A stretch of DNA of 64,000 bases from Phototrophicus methaneseepsis (GCF_015500095.1 NZ_CP062983.1:1860001-1924000); one strand, 5' to 3'; shown: positions 26,263-35,483, numbered from the stretch's first letter. The notes: generated by a model not told the origin, from the letters alone. Numbers and translations are program-made.

Positions 26263-26619
26263 ATGAAGGACTCTGATTTGTACGAAAATAATTTAGGCCC
26301 AATTAGCTTTGACGAAGATGAAGATGAAGGGGATTTCGAAGAAGAGGAAGAAGAATTATCCCTGGAAGAATTGCAGGACGAAGAACTGGACGAAGATGAA
26401 GACGAAGACATCGGCGACGATACCTTCGCTTATTCGCCAGAGGAAGAAGAAGAGGACGATTTAGACCTCGATGATGATCTCTTCATTGAAGAAGACGAAG
26501 AGGACGATGAGCTCATCGATGATGAAGGATATGATATCGATGAAGATGATGATTTCGATGATTGGGATGATGACGAAGACGACGAAGAAGGTTTTGCGGA
26601 CCTCTACGGCGATGACTAG
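26263..26619 (+). CDS. Extremely acidic low-complexity protein
   Basis: A 118-residue protein in which 71 residues (60 percent) are Asp or Glu and the only basic residue is Lys2. It has no Arg, His or Cys, few aromatic residues, and alternates D/E blocks with single Leu, Ile, Phe or Tyr. GGGAGGT just before the ATG and a strong terminator after it show that it is a real gene. It resembles the acidic tail of the RNA polymerase delta subunit but lacks that protein's folded N-terminal domain. It may bind metal ions or basic proteins, or mimic nucleic acid; none of this is shown by the sequence. It follows pdxT by 52 bases. Confidence 0.75.
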   Translation: MKDSDLYENNLGPISFDEDEDEGDFEEEEEELSLEELQDEELDEDEDEDIGDDTFAYSPEEEEEDDLDLDDDLFIEEDEEDDELIDDEGYDIDEDDDFDDWDDDEDDEEGFADLYGDD

Positions 26620-26644
26620 TCAGCGGCGGGCACACAATCTGTGA

Positions 26645-26669
26645 GGGACGGGGCGGCCCGTCCCTTTTT
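26645..26669 (+). terminator. Intrinsic terminator after the acidic-protein gene
   Basis: Perfect 8-base arms GGGACGGG and CCCGTCCC with a GCGG loop, followed by TTTTT. It ends the pdxT/acidic-protein region before the convergent flavoprotein gene. Confidence 0.88.
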
Positions 26670-26758
26670 GATTGATGCTTTTAGCTGGCGTTTTTGATGT
26701 GCCGTTTTTGATGTACGCTTCCGGCTCTATGACTTCCTGGTCGTCTGAAGAAGCTTTC

Positions 26759-28156
26759 TTAGTGGGCTCCTTCCGGGAATATCTTGCCCGGATTGAGAAT
26801 ACCGTTCGGGTCCAGCAGGCTTTTAATATCCCGCATCACATTGAGGGATTCACCATGTTCTTCTTCCATGAAGCGCGCCTTACCAATGCCAACGCCATGT
26901 TCCCCGGTGCAGGTACCGCCCAGGGCGAGCGCTTTGCGAATGATAACGTCGTTCACGTCCCTGGCTTTGAGGTAGCTTTCTTCATCCCCAAAGGGTAACT
27001 CAATGTGAATATTGCCATCTCCGGCGTGCCCTTTCATGTAGCCGACGATCCCGGCAGCATCAATGGCTTCGTGCGCGCCGGCAATCAAGGCGGGGTATGC
27101 GCTAATAGGCACGGCCACATCCATGATGAAGATGCGTTTGCCGGGATGGTTGCGCATCAGCGTTTCGTAGGCGATATGGCGGGCATGCCACAACTTCTTA
27201 CGCTCAGCGTGGTCACTGGTGGCTTTAAACGTCACAGCGCCCATTTCCTCGCAGAGTTCCTGTACGATGGCGATGTCTTCTGCCATGGTGCTTTCGTGGG
27301 CACTGTGCACTTCCATCAACAGCGTGGGATAAGGGGCAATATCAGCGCCACCCTGGTTCATCGCATAGGTGTTGGTCACGTCGATGAATTCCAGCGCGGC
27401 CACATCAATGCCGCTGCCACGGATCGCCACCACTGTTTCAATCGCTTCTTCCACTGTTTCGAAGGCGGCAATCGCCGCGACCATGTGTTCCGGCACGGGT
27501 AACAGCTTGAGCGTTGCCTCTGTAATGACGCCTAATGTGCCTTCGCTGCCGACGAACAGGTGCAGCAGATCGTAGCCAGAGGACTGCTTAATGCTGCGCG
27601 AGCCGACAGTGATCAGGCGACCATCTGCCAGAGCGACCTTCATCTTGAGGACGTTATCTTTAGAAGCACCATATTTCACGGTGCGGATGCCTGCAGCGTT
27701 ATTAGCCAGCATTCCGCCAACAGTTGCATTAGCACCTGGATCAGGCGGGAAGAAGAGGCCATAACGAGCGAGCTGCTCATTCATGTCCATATAGGGCATA
27801 CCCGCCTGTACGGTCACCTGGAAGTCTTCCATGTGCACTTCGATGATCTGGTTCATACGCTCCATACTGAGCAGGATACCACCCTGTACAGGGATCGAAT
27901 TGCCCTCTAAGCCGGTGCCAACGCCCCAGGGCGTGACGGGGATGTGGTGCTCATTGGCGAGCTTGAGTACATCAGCGACCTGCTGGCTGCTCGTGGCCCA
28001 GACGACCACTTCCGCCGGGTGGGCCTCGTGCGGGCCCTCATCATGGGCGTGCAGGTCAATATCTGCGGCGGCGGTGCTCAGGTTGGCTTCACCAACGATA
28101 GCCGTTAAGTTGTCGAGGATTGCGGGGGTCATGGCTGTATAGGTTGCTGTTGTCAT
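26759..28156 (-). CDS. FAD-linked oxidoreductase, GlcD/D-lactate dehydrogenase type
   Basis: A 465-residue protein with an N-terminal FAD_binding_4 domain (about 35-215: PVTPWGVGTGLEGNSIPVQG, then DPGANATVGGMLANNAAG and FVGSEGTLGVITEATLKLL) and a C-terminal FAD-oxidase domain with HAGDGNIHIEL and GGTCTGEHGVGIGKARFM. The length and motifs fit the glycolate oxidase GlcD and D-lactate dehydrogenase group, which oxidise 2-hydroxy acids and pass electrons to the respiratory chain. GlcE and GlcF partners are not next to it, so a stand-alone D-lactate or D-2-hydroxyacid dehydrogenase is more likely. Substrate cannot be read from the sequence. Confidence 0.93.
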   Translation of the reverse strand: MTTATYTAMTPAILDNLTAIVGEANLSTAAADIDLHAHDEGPHEAHPAEVVVWATSSQQVADVLKLANEHHIPVTPWGVGTGLEGNSIPVQGGILLSMERMNQIIEVHMEDFQVTVQAGMPYMDMNEQLARYGLFFPPDPGANATVGGMLANNAAGIRTVKYGASKDNVLKMKVALADGRLITVGSRSIKQSSGYDLLHLFVGSEGTLGVITEATLKLLPVPEHMVAAIAAFETVEEAIETVVAIRGSGIDVAALEFIDVTNTYAMNQGGADIAPYPTLLMEVHSAHESTMAEDIAIVQELCEEMGAVTFKATSDHAERKKLWHARHIAYETLMRNHPGKRIFIMDVAVPISAYPALIAGAHEAIDAAGIVGYMKGHAGDGNIHIELPFGDEESYLKARDVNDVIIRKALALGGTCTGEHGVGIGKARFMEEEHGESLNVMRDIKSLLDPNGILNPGKIFPEGAH

Positions 28157-28349
28157 AATGTGTTCTCGTGTTAAGTCGAAATTTTCCCTAGCGTATCGTA
28201 AAGGACGGCCTGCTGCAATCGTGCCAGGTCATTTGATGATAATTGCCTGTTAGAAAAATGTCGTTCGTGCGATAGATAGCGTGATGATCTTTCTAGCAGA
28301 AGGGGACCCTATAGGCTGAACCCCGTAACGACTCTAGAATCACAGAGAC

Positions 28350-29381
28350 TTAAAACAATCCCAGGAACTTTTTGCGCTTGAGCTGGGAGACATCCTGGCC
28401 CTGATGCGTCAGGCTGGTGAGGCCGCCCAGGTTGCTGAATAGAGGGGCCATCTCATCGAGAAGCTGCTCCGCAAAGCGTGGTGCCACACGATACTGGGCA
28501 ATCGCTACAAAAGCCCCATACTGCCGGAATGCATCGCGCACTTGCTCTGAAGTGGGCATGTTCTCCGGTGTTTCTTCTTCCCAGGGCCATTTTTCAGGGA
28601 AGAAGAAGTAATACACGATATAGGCCGTAGCTGTCCCCATGCCGACGCCGCGCGCTTCGTACTGCCAGAGCGGCTCGCCCACGAGCGTAGCGGCTTCTGC
28701 GGCGAGTGCCAGGGCCGCCACAGCGAGCAATTGCTGCATGAAGGCCTGTCCATCTTTGATCGTCTTGATGAACTTGAGGTAGCCTTCTGCGTGCACCTGG
28801 GTATCAATGACCTGCTTATACTGGCTGACTCCCTGGCTGAACAGAGATTCATCTTCCAACACCACGCCGGCTACAATAGCCAGCGTCACCTGCCAGAGCT
28901 GCTCTAAAGGCGGGGCTTCTGCTTGTAAGAGGGACGGAACGTGTTGTTGGTATCGCGCCAGCCATGCATCGGCGAAAGCAGCCAGTGCTTCATGATCGCG
29001 GACCATCTCAAAGACCTGCGAGGCTGTGACGATGTGCCAGATGGCTTCGAGCAGCGTCTCGCTGGGTTCATAGCCCAGGCCTGCTTCTAATGCGCGCACA
29101 GCCCGTATACCCGCTTCATCATCGCCCTCAACCCGGTATAACAGCCCATCGTTCAAAGCCTGCCCATAAACATCCAGTTCTGGCTTTGTGATTGTTCTAG
29201 TGCCATCTTTACCGACCTGGCTGCTATCTGGCGCTTCTCGCAGTGGTGCCCCCGATGCGGCCTTTAACCAAGCCTGGGCTGCCTGCAAAATTTCATCATT
29301 TGCGGGGTCTGCTTGCGCCAGGGAGACTGATTTTTGATCGAAAAATAATCCGTAATGCACGATGTAACCACCTGCCTGCAT
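28350..29381 (-). CDS. Unknown conserved-looking protein, 343 residues
   Basis: I do not recognise the family. The protein is mostly helical. It has an Ala-rich region at about 220-245 (LLAVAALALAAEAATLVGEP) and a short aromatic hydrophobic stretch around AYIVYYFFFPEKWPWEEE. It has no signal peptide and no Cys cluster, and it ends in a basic KRKKFLGLF. The upstream gene at 29467 is divergent, 85 bases away, and also unknown. Codon choice looks like that of the neighbours, with no sign of recent transfer. Confidence 0.7.
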   Translation of the reverse strand: MQAGGYIVHYGLFFDQKSVSLAQADPANDEILQAAQAWLKAASGAPLREAPDSSQVGKDGTRTITKPELDVYGQALNDGLLYRVEGDDEAGIRAVRALEAGLGYEPSETLLEAIWHIVTASQVFEMVRDHEALAAFADAWLARYQQHVPSLLQAEAPPLEQLWQVTLAIVAGVVLEDESLFSQGVSQYKQVIDTQVHAEGYLKFIKTIKDGQAFMQQLLAVAALALAAEAATLVGEPLWQYEARGVGMGTATAYIVYYFFFPEKWPWEEETPENMPTSEQVRDAFRQYGAFVAIAQYRVAPRFAEQLLDEMAPLFSNLGGLTSLTHQGQDVSQLKRKKFLGLF

Positions 29382-29466
29382 AATAGTAAGGAAAAGTGCC
29401 TGAAAATCATATCAAGTATTTGATTTGGCTTGGTTATACTTCATGTAGTACCTTATGTAACATCCT

Positions 29467-30294
29467 TTGGGCACATGCATAGTTGCTCACCTAATGATGA
29501 CAGGCAAACATACGATGGAGAATCCAACATCAGCAAATGATCATACACCGGATGATGCCGCTCATGGTACGTCAGCTCATGGCACGTCAGCCCCCGGTGA
29601 AGCTATGCAGGATACGGATTCCCAGGATGGAGACCCTCAACATCTGGGTGACCAGTATACCAATGATCAGGATGCATCCGAGCTAGAGAAAGACGACCGT
29701 GATTATGATACCGGTCAGCGGGGCGTCATTTCCTGGCTGCGAGAGCGCTTGAAGATGCTCAGCGATGAATATGCTGAAGGCAACCTCAACGCGGCCCAAT
29801 TCAATGCATTGTATCGCCATTACAGCGAGAAGCGTATCCTTGTTGAAAAATTGATCCAACGCGACCCGGATTCTACAGCATGGCAAACTGCCGCCCAACC
29901 CGGATTCACAAGTAATCTCCGAGATCGCTTTGAGTCTCGGCCCAGGTATTATGTGGTGTTCAAGCGGGGTACGCCACAGCCTTTAATCGCTGCGGGTAAA
30001 CTGCCGGAAGAAGTTGCCCGCCAGGTGCTGAAGTTCGCCCGTGCGATCTGGCGGCTGCCGAGCTGGAAGCAAGGCCTGGCGCGTAAATCATTAGGGGATG
30101 GCTATTGGATGCTGCTCGTCACGGGTGCCAACACATTCACGATGGCGATTTACTTTATGGAGCCATCTGCGAATCAGGGCAATGAATTGCGCGATATGCA
30201 CGCGGATTTTGAGCGTGCAAATGAAGGCCCACTTACGCGGAATATGCCGCCTGAGCGGTTTGTATTCCCGCAGCGGGCCTTATTGGAGCAGTGA
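29467..30294 (+). CDS. Unknown protein with disordered acidic N-terminus
   Basis: A protein of 275 residues from this start; an ATG at 29515 (MENPTSANDHTPDD) is an alternative. Residues about 16-85 are rich in Asp, Gly, Ser, Thr and Gln with repeated GTSAHGTSAP, and are probably disordered. Residues about 88-135 (WLRERLKMLSDEYAEGN then AAQFNALYRHYSEKRILVEK) form a helical hairpin like that of short SHOCT-type modules. Residues about 155-260 make a compact alpha/beta domain (YYVVFKRGTPQPLIAAGKLP, GDGYWMLLVTGANTFTMAIY). I do not know the family. The GNAT gene is convergent 14 bases downstream. Confidence 0.7.
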   Translation: MGTCIVAHLMMTGKHTMENPTSANDHTPDDAAHGTSAHGTSAPGEAMQDTDSQDGDPQHLGDQYTNDQDASELEKDDRDYDTGQRGVISWLRERLKMLSDEYAEGNLNAAQFNALYRHYSEKRILVEKLIQRDPDSTAWQTAAQPGFTSNLRDRFESRPRYYVVFKRGTPQPLIAAGKLPEEVARQVLKFARAIWRLPSWKQGLARKSLGDGYWMLLVTGANTFTMAIYFMEPSANQGNELRDMHADFERANEGPLTRNMPPERFVFPQRALLEQ

Positions 30295-30308
30295 CGTCGT
30301 GCTGATTA

Positions 30309-31259
30309 TTAGAAGATTTTGTCCCAGGCGGTGAGTGTGGCGTAGTGCGCCATACCAATCGCCGCATAGAATTGTCCTGCTTCAGCCGTTCCCCAATTTG
30401 CGACGTAAACGACATCGGCACGCCCCAACGCTTGCAAACGACGAATACCCTCATACATCGCAGCACGCGCCAGCCCTTTACGGCGATGATCCGGGTGCGT
30501 CCCAACAGGCTCAAATGTCGCTGTACGGTTGGTATCATCCACAGTTAGCCCTGCGAAAGCCGCAAATGTGCCATCTGGTGCGACGGCGACAATATGCAGA
30601 TCATAGTTGTGAGATGGTGAATCAACTTGAAAGTTGCGGTGCATCTCTGGCAGGTAAGTTTGCCCGAATGTGGCGTTGGTGCAGGTTACCCATCCCTCGA
30701 CATCCTCGTTTGTCGCTGTGATACTGCGCAGACTATAGCCTTCTGGCAGGGGCACATCGTCTACCGGGTCGCTGGCCAGGCGGCGGCGATGTTGAAAGCA
30801 ATCTGATGAGTTTGCGACAAAGCCGTGCCGTCTCAGACGATCCTGTCGGTCTGTATCCCAATCAAAAGCCCACGTTCTGAGCTGCCGTTGCCCTGTTTCA
30901 TGGGTCACGGCCAGATGGTCTTCAGCCCAGGTGAGGATGTCTTCTTCCAGAGCGCGATAATCGGGATGGATCAGGATAGATAGGTCGCCTGGTTCTTCTG
31001 GCACGGCGGCGCCGAGGATCTGCCCTTCGGCAGTCTCCCAAATATGGGCCTGGGAACCACGCATAGGCGTATCGCGCTCTGCATCTGTGATGGTCCAATA
31101 CCAGCCTTCCCAGCGGCGCGTCTCCCAGTTGAATTCGCGTCCCATACGCGTGTAACTGTCGATGAGTAATTGCCGTACTCGCATGGCATCTTGCTGACCA
31201 TTAAGCGGACGGTGTGATGTATGAATTGAGGTATGAGTGAAAGATTGGGCGGTCATCAT
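30309..31259 (-). CDS. GNAT-family N-acetyltransferase, tandem-domain type
   Basis: A 316-residue protein. The C-terminal half has a clear GNAT acetyl-CoA site: GTHPDHRRKGLARAAMYEGI (the R-x-x-G-x-A loop), preceded by a beta strand in HIVAVAPDGTFAAFAGLTVD and followed by FYAAIGM. The N-terminal half, with QLLIDSYTRMGREFNWETRR, looks like a degenerate second GNAT fold. Such double-GNAT proteins acetylate small amines or are orphan acetyltransferases; the substrate is unknown. The gene reads away from the tal-pgi terminator region. Confidence 0.85.
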   Translation of the reverse strand: MMTAQSFTHTSIHTSHRPLNGQQDAMRVRQLLIDSYTRMGREFNWETRRWEGWYWTITDAERDTPMRGSQAHIWETAEGQILGAAVPEEPGDLSILIHPDYRALEEDILTWAEDHLAVTHETGQRQLRTWAFDWDTDRQDRLRRHGFVANSSDCFQHRRRLASDPVDDVPLPEGYSLRSITATNEDVEGWVTCTNATFGQTYLPEMHRNFQVDSPSHNYDLHIVAVAPDGTFAAFAGLTVDDTNRTATFEPVGTHPDHRRKGLARAAMYEGIRRLQALGRADVVYVANWGTAEAGQFYAAIGMAHYATLTAWDKIF

Positions 31260-31437
31260 GCCCCCTTTGTGTGGTGCAGCGGTGTCAGTCGCTGCGCATG
31301 CTCTATTTTGACAACTCCTATTATCTCAAAAGATTAATGTGTCCGTGTATGCCTTTTGTTGTGACAAATGACCCTTTAATGACCTTTTTGACGCCTGGAT
31401 TGTTGATTCGGTAGCGGCGCGGCATAAGGCAATAAAA

Positions 31438-31465
31438 AACCCCGCACCAAAATGAGTGCGGGGTT
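31438..31465 (-). terminator. Intrinsic terminator of tal-pgi
   Basis: Perfect 10-base arms AACCCCGCAC and GTGCGGGGTT with an 8-base loop. On the minus strand it ends in TTTTTT, 39 bases after the tal-pgi stop. Confidence 0.9.
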
Positions 31466-31503
31466 CCCGTGAGTATGTTTAGACCAGATGCGTGAGGTGC
31501 TGT

Positions 31504-34389
31504 TTACTGGTTGCGATTCTCGACAAATTCGATAGCATCGAGCAGCTTCTGCAAGCCTTCATCAATGTCACCATCAATGTGGAAGCGGAATGCGCGGCGG
31601 TTGTGGTTGTGCAGCGCTTGCAAGTCGCCAGCGGCCTGTGCCTGAAACAACGTTCCGAAGCTATAAGGCTCACCAGGGATATCAATATCTGTTTCGACAT
31701 TGGCGGTTATCTGGATGAAGACGCCGTTGTTGGGGCCGCCCTTGTGGAACTGGCCCGTACTGTGCAGGTAACGCGGCCCATAGCCGAGCGTGACGGCGCG
31801 GCGGGTTACGTGACGCAAGCGACGACGAATCTCCTGAATCTTAGCTTCTGTTTCTTCGTCCGGCGTCAGGTAGACCAGCAGAGCAAAGTAATCGCCCGTG
31901 TTGGTGCCTGTAATTTGTGCGGCGAGAACCTGGGTCCGGCTTTCCTCATCATAATTATGCGCACGTCCCAATTCACGCAGCGGTGCGACAGTTGTTTCAT
32001 CTGCATAGAGCTTGACGCTTGTCCCATCAATGAAGGGTTCGCTCTGTGGTAGGCTGCCATGCTCTTGATAATGCTGGAGCAGTTCCTTGGTGGCTTCTTT
32101 GGCTTCCGTCACATTCGGCTCATCAAAAGGATTGACTTCAAGTTGATAGCCCGCGACCGCTGTTGCAAATTCCCAGCGGAAGAACTCCCCAAAGAGCGCA
32201 TATGGGTTTGGCAGGCGCAGCGTCATACGGGGATGCCCGGCTTCTCGCAGGGTGCGGATGCCTTCATCGACCTCGTCAAGATTGCTGTCGTCGTCAATGC
32301 GCAGATAGAGGAACAGACGATCCGATGAATAATCGTGTGGCTTGCCGACTGTTGCGCCGACGACCGGGAGCGCGCCTTTGCCTTCTTTACCCAGGCTTTC
32401 CGCCAAGAGCTGTTCAGCCCAATCCCCAAAGCTGCTGATAGATGCTGTGGTAAAGATAGAAACTTTGTCACGGCCTTCTTTAGCCAGAGCACCGATGACA
32501 GCGCCGAGCGTCAGGCCAGGGTGGAAGGCTGCCGGGATTTCCGGGCGGTTGGCTTCGATCATGGTGCGAGCGGAACTCCATGCGCGGTCCAGATCAATGC
32601 CGATTAACGCGGCAGGGACCATACCAAAGTAGCTGAGTGCGCTGTAGCGACCGCCAATATCCGCCGGGTTGATGAATACATCGCGGAAGGCTTTTTCCTG
32701 TGCAAGCTGTGCCAGGGATGTTTCAGGGTCTGTGATGGCGATGAATTGGCTGCCGTTGTGCCCTGTCTTCTCGTAGAAATGTTTGTAGAAGGACATGGTT
32801 TCTACGGTGCCGCCGGATTTACTGGCGACGATGAAGAGGGTATTCGGCAGGTCGATGCTGTCCTCAACGGCTTGGATGCGCGCCGGGTCTGTGCTGTCCA
32901 ATACCTTCAGTTCCGGGAAGCCTTCTGCTTTGCCAAAGGTCTTATACATTACTTCCGGGGCGAGGCTGCTGCCGCCCATGCCGAGCAGCACAACATTGGT
33001 GACGTTGCTATCCTTGATGCTGGCCTGCAACTGCTTGAGGCGTTCAATATCAATCGTGTTGAGGACGTGCAGCCATCCCAGACGATTCTGGATTTTTTCA
33101 ATCGTGGGGCCGTGGTCTTTCCACACGCTGCCGTCACCGCTCCAGATGCGCCCGACGATGAAGGATTTATCCATCTCTGTCTGTGCTTTGCTGACCTGCT
33201 CGTTATAAATGCCGAGCGCCAATTTCTGACGGTCGATCAGGCCTGTCTTGAGCAGGGTACGCTTGGCAGCAACTTGCTGCATGAGTTTTTCAAACGACTC
33301 AATGAAAGCATCGACACCATCAACTTGCAGGCGATGTGTAACCTGCCCCATGTCGATACCAAGCTCTGCCAGGTTCTCCATGACGCTGGTCGGGTCGAGA
33401 TACGTCTCATTGTTGCGCAGGATGGTCGCGCCTTCGACGGTGCCGTGATCAACGAATGCTTCCAGGGTATTGGGCGGCAGCGTGTTGACGGTATCCTTGC
33501 CGATGAGTTGATCGACGTACATGGTATCCGGGTAGGCCGGGTCTTTGGTGCTGGTAGAAGCCCATAATGGGCGTTGTACCTGTGCCCCAGCAGCCTTTAA
33601 CTTGGCAAAGCGCTGTCCTTCAAAGACGCGCTGGAAGGAGCGATAAGCCAGTTTGGCATTGGCAATGGCGGCCTGGCCGAGCATCCGGCGGTTGGCGGCG
33701 ATGCGGGTGGTATCGCCATGAACCTGGGCCGCGCGCATGTTGTTTTTGAGGATATTATCGACAGCGTTGTCGATGCGGCTGAGGAAGAAGCTCGCGACGC
33801 TGGCAATGCCTTCGACAGATTCTCCGGCTTCCAGACGACGTTCCAGCCCTTTGATGAAGGCTTCCGCAACCTGTTCGTAATTCTCAACCGAGAAGATCAG
33901 CGTGACGTTGACATTGACGCCTGCTGCGATGACTTCTTCAATCGCAGGGATGCCTGCCGGGGTCGCCGGAATCTTAATCATGACATTCGGGCGATCCACC
34001 GCTTTAAAGAGGCGTTTGGCCTCTGTGATTGTTTCTTCGGTGCTGCTGGCTAATAAAGGCGAGACTTCCAGGCTGACGTAGCCATCTTGCTTATTGGTCT
34101 TATCGTAAATCGGGCGGAAGAGGTCTGTCGCTTGCTGAATATCCGCAATTGCCAGACTTTCGTAAATTTCATTCGCGCTTAAATCCAGATTGGCACGGAT
34201 CGCTTCGTCGTAAGTATCAGAATCGCCGATGGCCTTCTGGAAGATGGACGGGTTTGAGGTGACGCCGACGACGCCTTCTTCATCAATGCGCCGTTGAAAT
34301 TCGCCATCTTGCAGTGCCTTGCGATGGATGAAATCCAGCCAGAGTGATTGACCAATCTCTTGTACAGCAAAAGCTGGGTTTTCTGCCAT
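31504..34389 (-). CDS. Bifunctional transaldolase / glucose-6-phosphate isomerase
   Basis: A 961-residue fusion. Residues about 1-365 are a transaldolase: GVTSNPSIFQKAIGDSDTYD, the Schiff-base Lys139 in VMIKIPATPAG, and NVNVTLIFSVENYEQVAEAF. Residues about 400-955 are a phosphoglucose isomerase: LLGMGGSSLAPEVMYKTFG (sugar-phosphate SIS fold), FIVASKSGGTVETMSFYKHF and the final HSTGQFHKGGPNNGVF block with its catalytic residues. It links the pentose phosphate pathway (sedoheptulose 7-phosphate and glyceraldehyde 3-phosphate to erythrose 4-phosphate and fructose 6-phosphate) with glycolysis (fructose 6-phosphate to glucose 6-phosphate). The same fusion occurs in other Chloroflexota. AAGGAGA fixes the start at 34389, nine codons inside the longest open frame. 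rpiB lies 448 bases upstream on the same strand. Confidence 0.96.
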   Translation of the reverse strand: MAENPAFAVQEIGQSLWLDFIHRKALQDGEFQRRIDEEGVVGVTSNPSIFQKAIGDSDTYDEAIRANLDLSANEIYESLAIADIQQATDLFRPIYDKTNKQDGYVSLEVSPLLASSTEETITEAKRLFKAVDRPNVMIKIPATPAGIPAIEEVIAAGVNVNVTLIFSVENYEQVAEAFIKGLERRLEAGESVEGIASVASFFLSRIDNAVDNILKNNMRAAQVHGDTTRIAANRRMLGQAAIANAKLAYRSFQRVFEGQRFAKLKAAGAQVQRPLWASTSTKDPAYPDTMYVDQLIGKDTVNTLPPNTLEAFVDHGTVEGATILRNNETYLDPTSVMENLAELGIDMGQVTHRLQVDGVDAFIESFEKLMQQVAAKRTLLKTGLIDRQKLALGIYNEQVSKAQTEMDKSFIVGRIWSGDGSVWKDHGPTIEKIQNRLGWLHVLNTIDIERLKQLQASIKDSNVTNVVLLGMGGSSLAPEVMYKTFGKAEGFPELKVLDSTDPARIQAVEDSIDLPNTLFIVASKSGGTVETMSFYKHFYEKTGHNGSQFIAITDPETSLAQLAQEKAFRDVFINPADIGGRYSALSYFGMVPAALIGIDLDRAWSSARTMIEANRPEIPAAFHPGLTLGAVIGALAKEGRDKVSIFTTASISSFGDWAEQLLAESLGKEGKGALPVVGATVGKPHDYSSDRLFLYLRIDDDSNLDEVDEGIRTLREAGHPRMTLRLPNPYALFGEFFRWEFATAVAGYQLEVNPFDEPNVTEAKEATKELLQHYQEHGSLPQSEPFIDGTSVKLYADETTVAPLRELGRAHNYDEESRTQVLAAQITGTNTGDYFALLVYLTPDEETEAKIQEIRRRLRHVTRRAVTLGYGPRYLHSTGQFHKGGPNNGVFIQITANVETDIDIPGEPYSFGTLFQAQAAGDLQALHNHNRRAFRFHIDGDIDEGLQKLLDAIEFVENRNQ

Positions 34390-34837
34390 TACGTATCTCC
34401 TTATGTTGTCGAACACCCTATCAGCCGGGAACGACCTTGAGAGGGTGTGAATTCGTATCGATAGCTTTCATGCTGCCCAAACCCTGATTCGCTGGCGAGA
34501 TCAACAGAACTCGTGTCAACAGGAACTCGTGTGTCTCCGAGCACAGAGCCATGCCGCGTTTGAGGGCTGCGAAGCACGTATTTATTGCTGACTAACGTGC
34601 CAATGTGTCGGCCTATGCCGGGCACAGGGCGATCAGAGTTGCAGACGAAAAAATATAGACAATAAAGCAACCACGGATGCTATGCGCTGATGCTATGATG
34701 CTAACATCGCATTTTGTGGTTGGTTCATGCTGGATATGTATGGTGCATCATGGTTTATGCATCATTGCCTATCAGTTTAACCGATTCCGCCGCCGTTTGG
34801 ACGGGTAATTCGTCGCACTTTGATGCTGCTGTATGGA
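34390..34837 (-). other. Gene-free stretch: long leader of tal-pgi
   Basis: No gene is supported between the tal-pgi start and the rpiB stop. On the minus strand an AT-rich stretch near 34650 (TTGTCTATATTTTTTC) could be a promoter, which would give a leader of roughly 250 bases, long enough for regulation. It contains the direct repeat at 34501-34531. I found no known riboswitch or T-box signature. Confidence 0.4.
34501..34531. repeat. Two tandem 15/16-base direct repeats in the tal-pgi leader
   Basis: TCAACAGAACTCGTG (34501-34515) is followed at once by TCAACAGGAACTCGTG (34516-34531), differing by one inserted G. Adjacent direct repeats upstream of a metabolic gene suggest a regulator site, but none is known. 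Confidence 0.6.
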
Positions 34838-35302
34838 CTATTCCTCGCCGGAGAAGTGATCTTCCATCGACTGAATCTTATGGAAGCGGCGCACATAACG
34901 CTCGCCATCCTCCAGAAAATGAGCCGCGATGAAAGAATCAACCAGCGATTCCGCCAGGGCCGGACCAATCACACGGGCACCCATACACAGTACGTTCATA
35001 TTATCATGCTGCACGCCCTGGCCTGCGCTGTAGGCGTCGTGGCAGATGGCCGCGTAGATGCCTTTCATTTTGTTGGCAGCAACACATGCGCCCACACCAC
35101 TACCACAGACCAGCACGCCACGCTCAACTTGCCCGCTGAGGACTGCTTCTCCCAGGGCTTTTGCGGCGTCTGGATAATCGGAGCGGACTGCATCCGTATC
35201 GACGCCCAGGTCAACGACTTCGTGGCCTTGTTCTTGTAGATAGGTAATGAGGTATTGTTTCAGTTGATAACCTGCGTGATCTGCTGAAAGAGCCAATTTC
35301 AT
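34838..35302 (-). CDS. rpiB: RpiB, ribose 5-phosphate isomerase B
   Basis: A 154-residue protein with MKLALSADHAGYQLKQ at the start (Asp8 and His9), the catalytic Cys66 in VLVCGSGVGACVAANK, and CHDAYSAGQGVQHDNMNVLC, all typical of the RpiB/LacAB family. It interconverts ribose 5-phosphate and ribulose 5-phosphate, the step before the transketolase/transaldolase shuffling carried on by the downstream tal-pgi fusion. The two probably serve the same pathway although 448 bases separate them. Confidence 0.96.
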   Translation of the reverse strand: MKLALSADHAGYQLKQYLITYLQEQGHEVVDLGVDTDAVRSDYPDAAKALGEAVLSGQVERGVLVCGSGVGACVAANKMKGIYAAICHDAYSAGQGVQHDNMNVLCMGARVIGPALAESLVDSFIAAHFLEDGERYVRRFHKIQSMEDHFSGEE

Positions 35303-35483
35303 AATGATTTATTCCTTGTATGGCTATTGCCATGGGTTGTGCACCACGGTTACACGAAACATATGTAAGTCGATGGTAATAATTAGACGCTTTTGATCCA
35401 GTGTCCTTTACCAAGTTGCCTTGATGAACTTGCCTTGACCAGGTATGCGGCTTCTTTTTGAGCTTAATCAGATTATATCTATA

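Noticed and set aside
26672-27502. Two open frames opposite the flavoprotein gene
   Set aside because: They are shadows of the GlcD-like gene, whose motifs are complete on the minus strand.
31492-33567. Several long plus-strand frames opposite tal-pgi
   Set aside because: They mirror the codon pattern of the real gene and show no family motifs.
34390-34700. Possible riboswitch or T-box leader before tal-pgi
   Set aside because: The leader is long, but no conserved T-box or known riboswitch motif could be recognised; only the direct repeat is listed.
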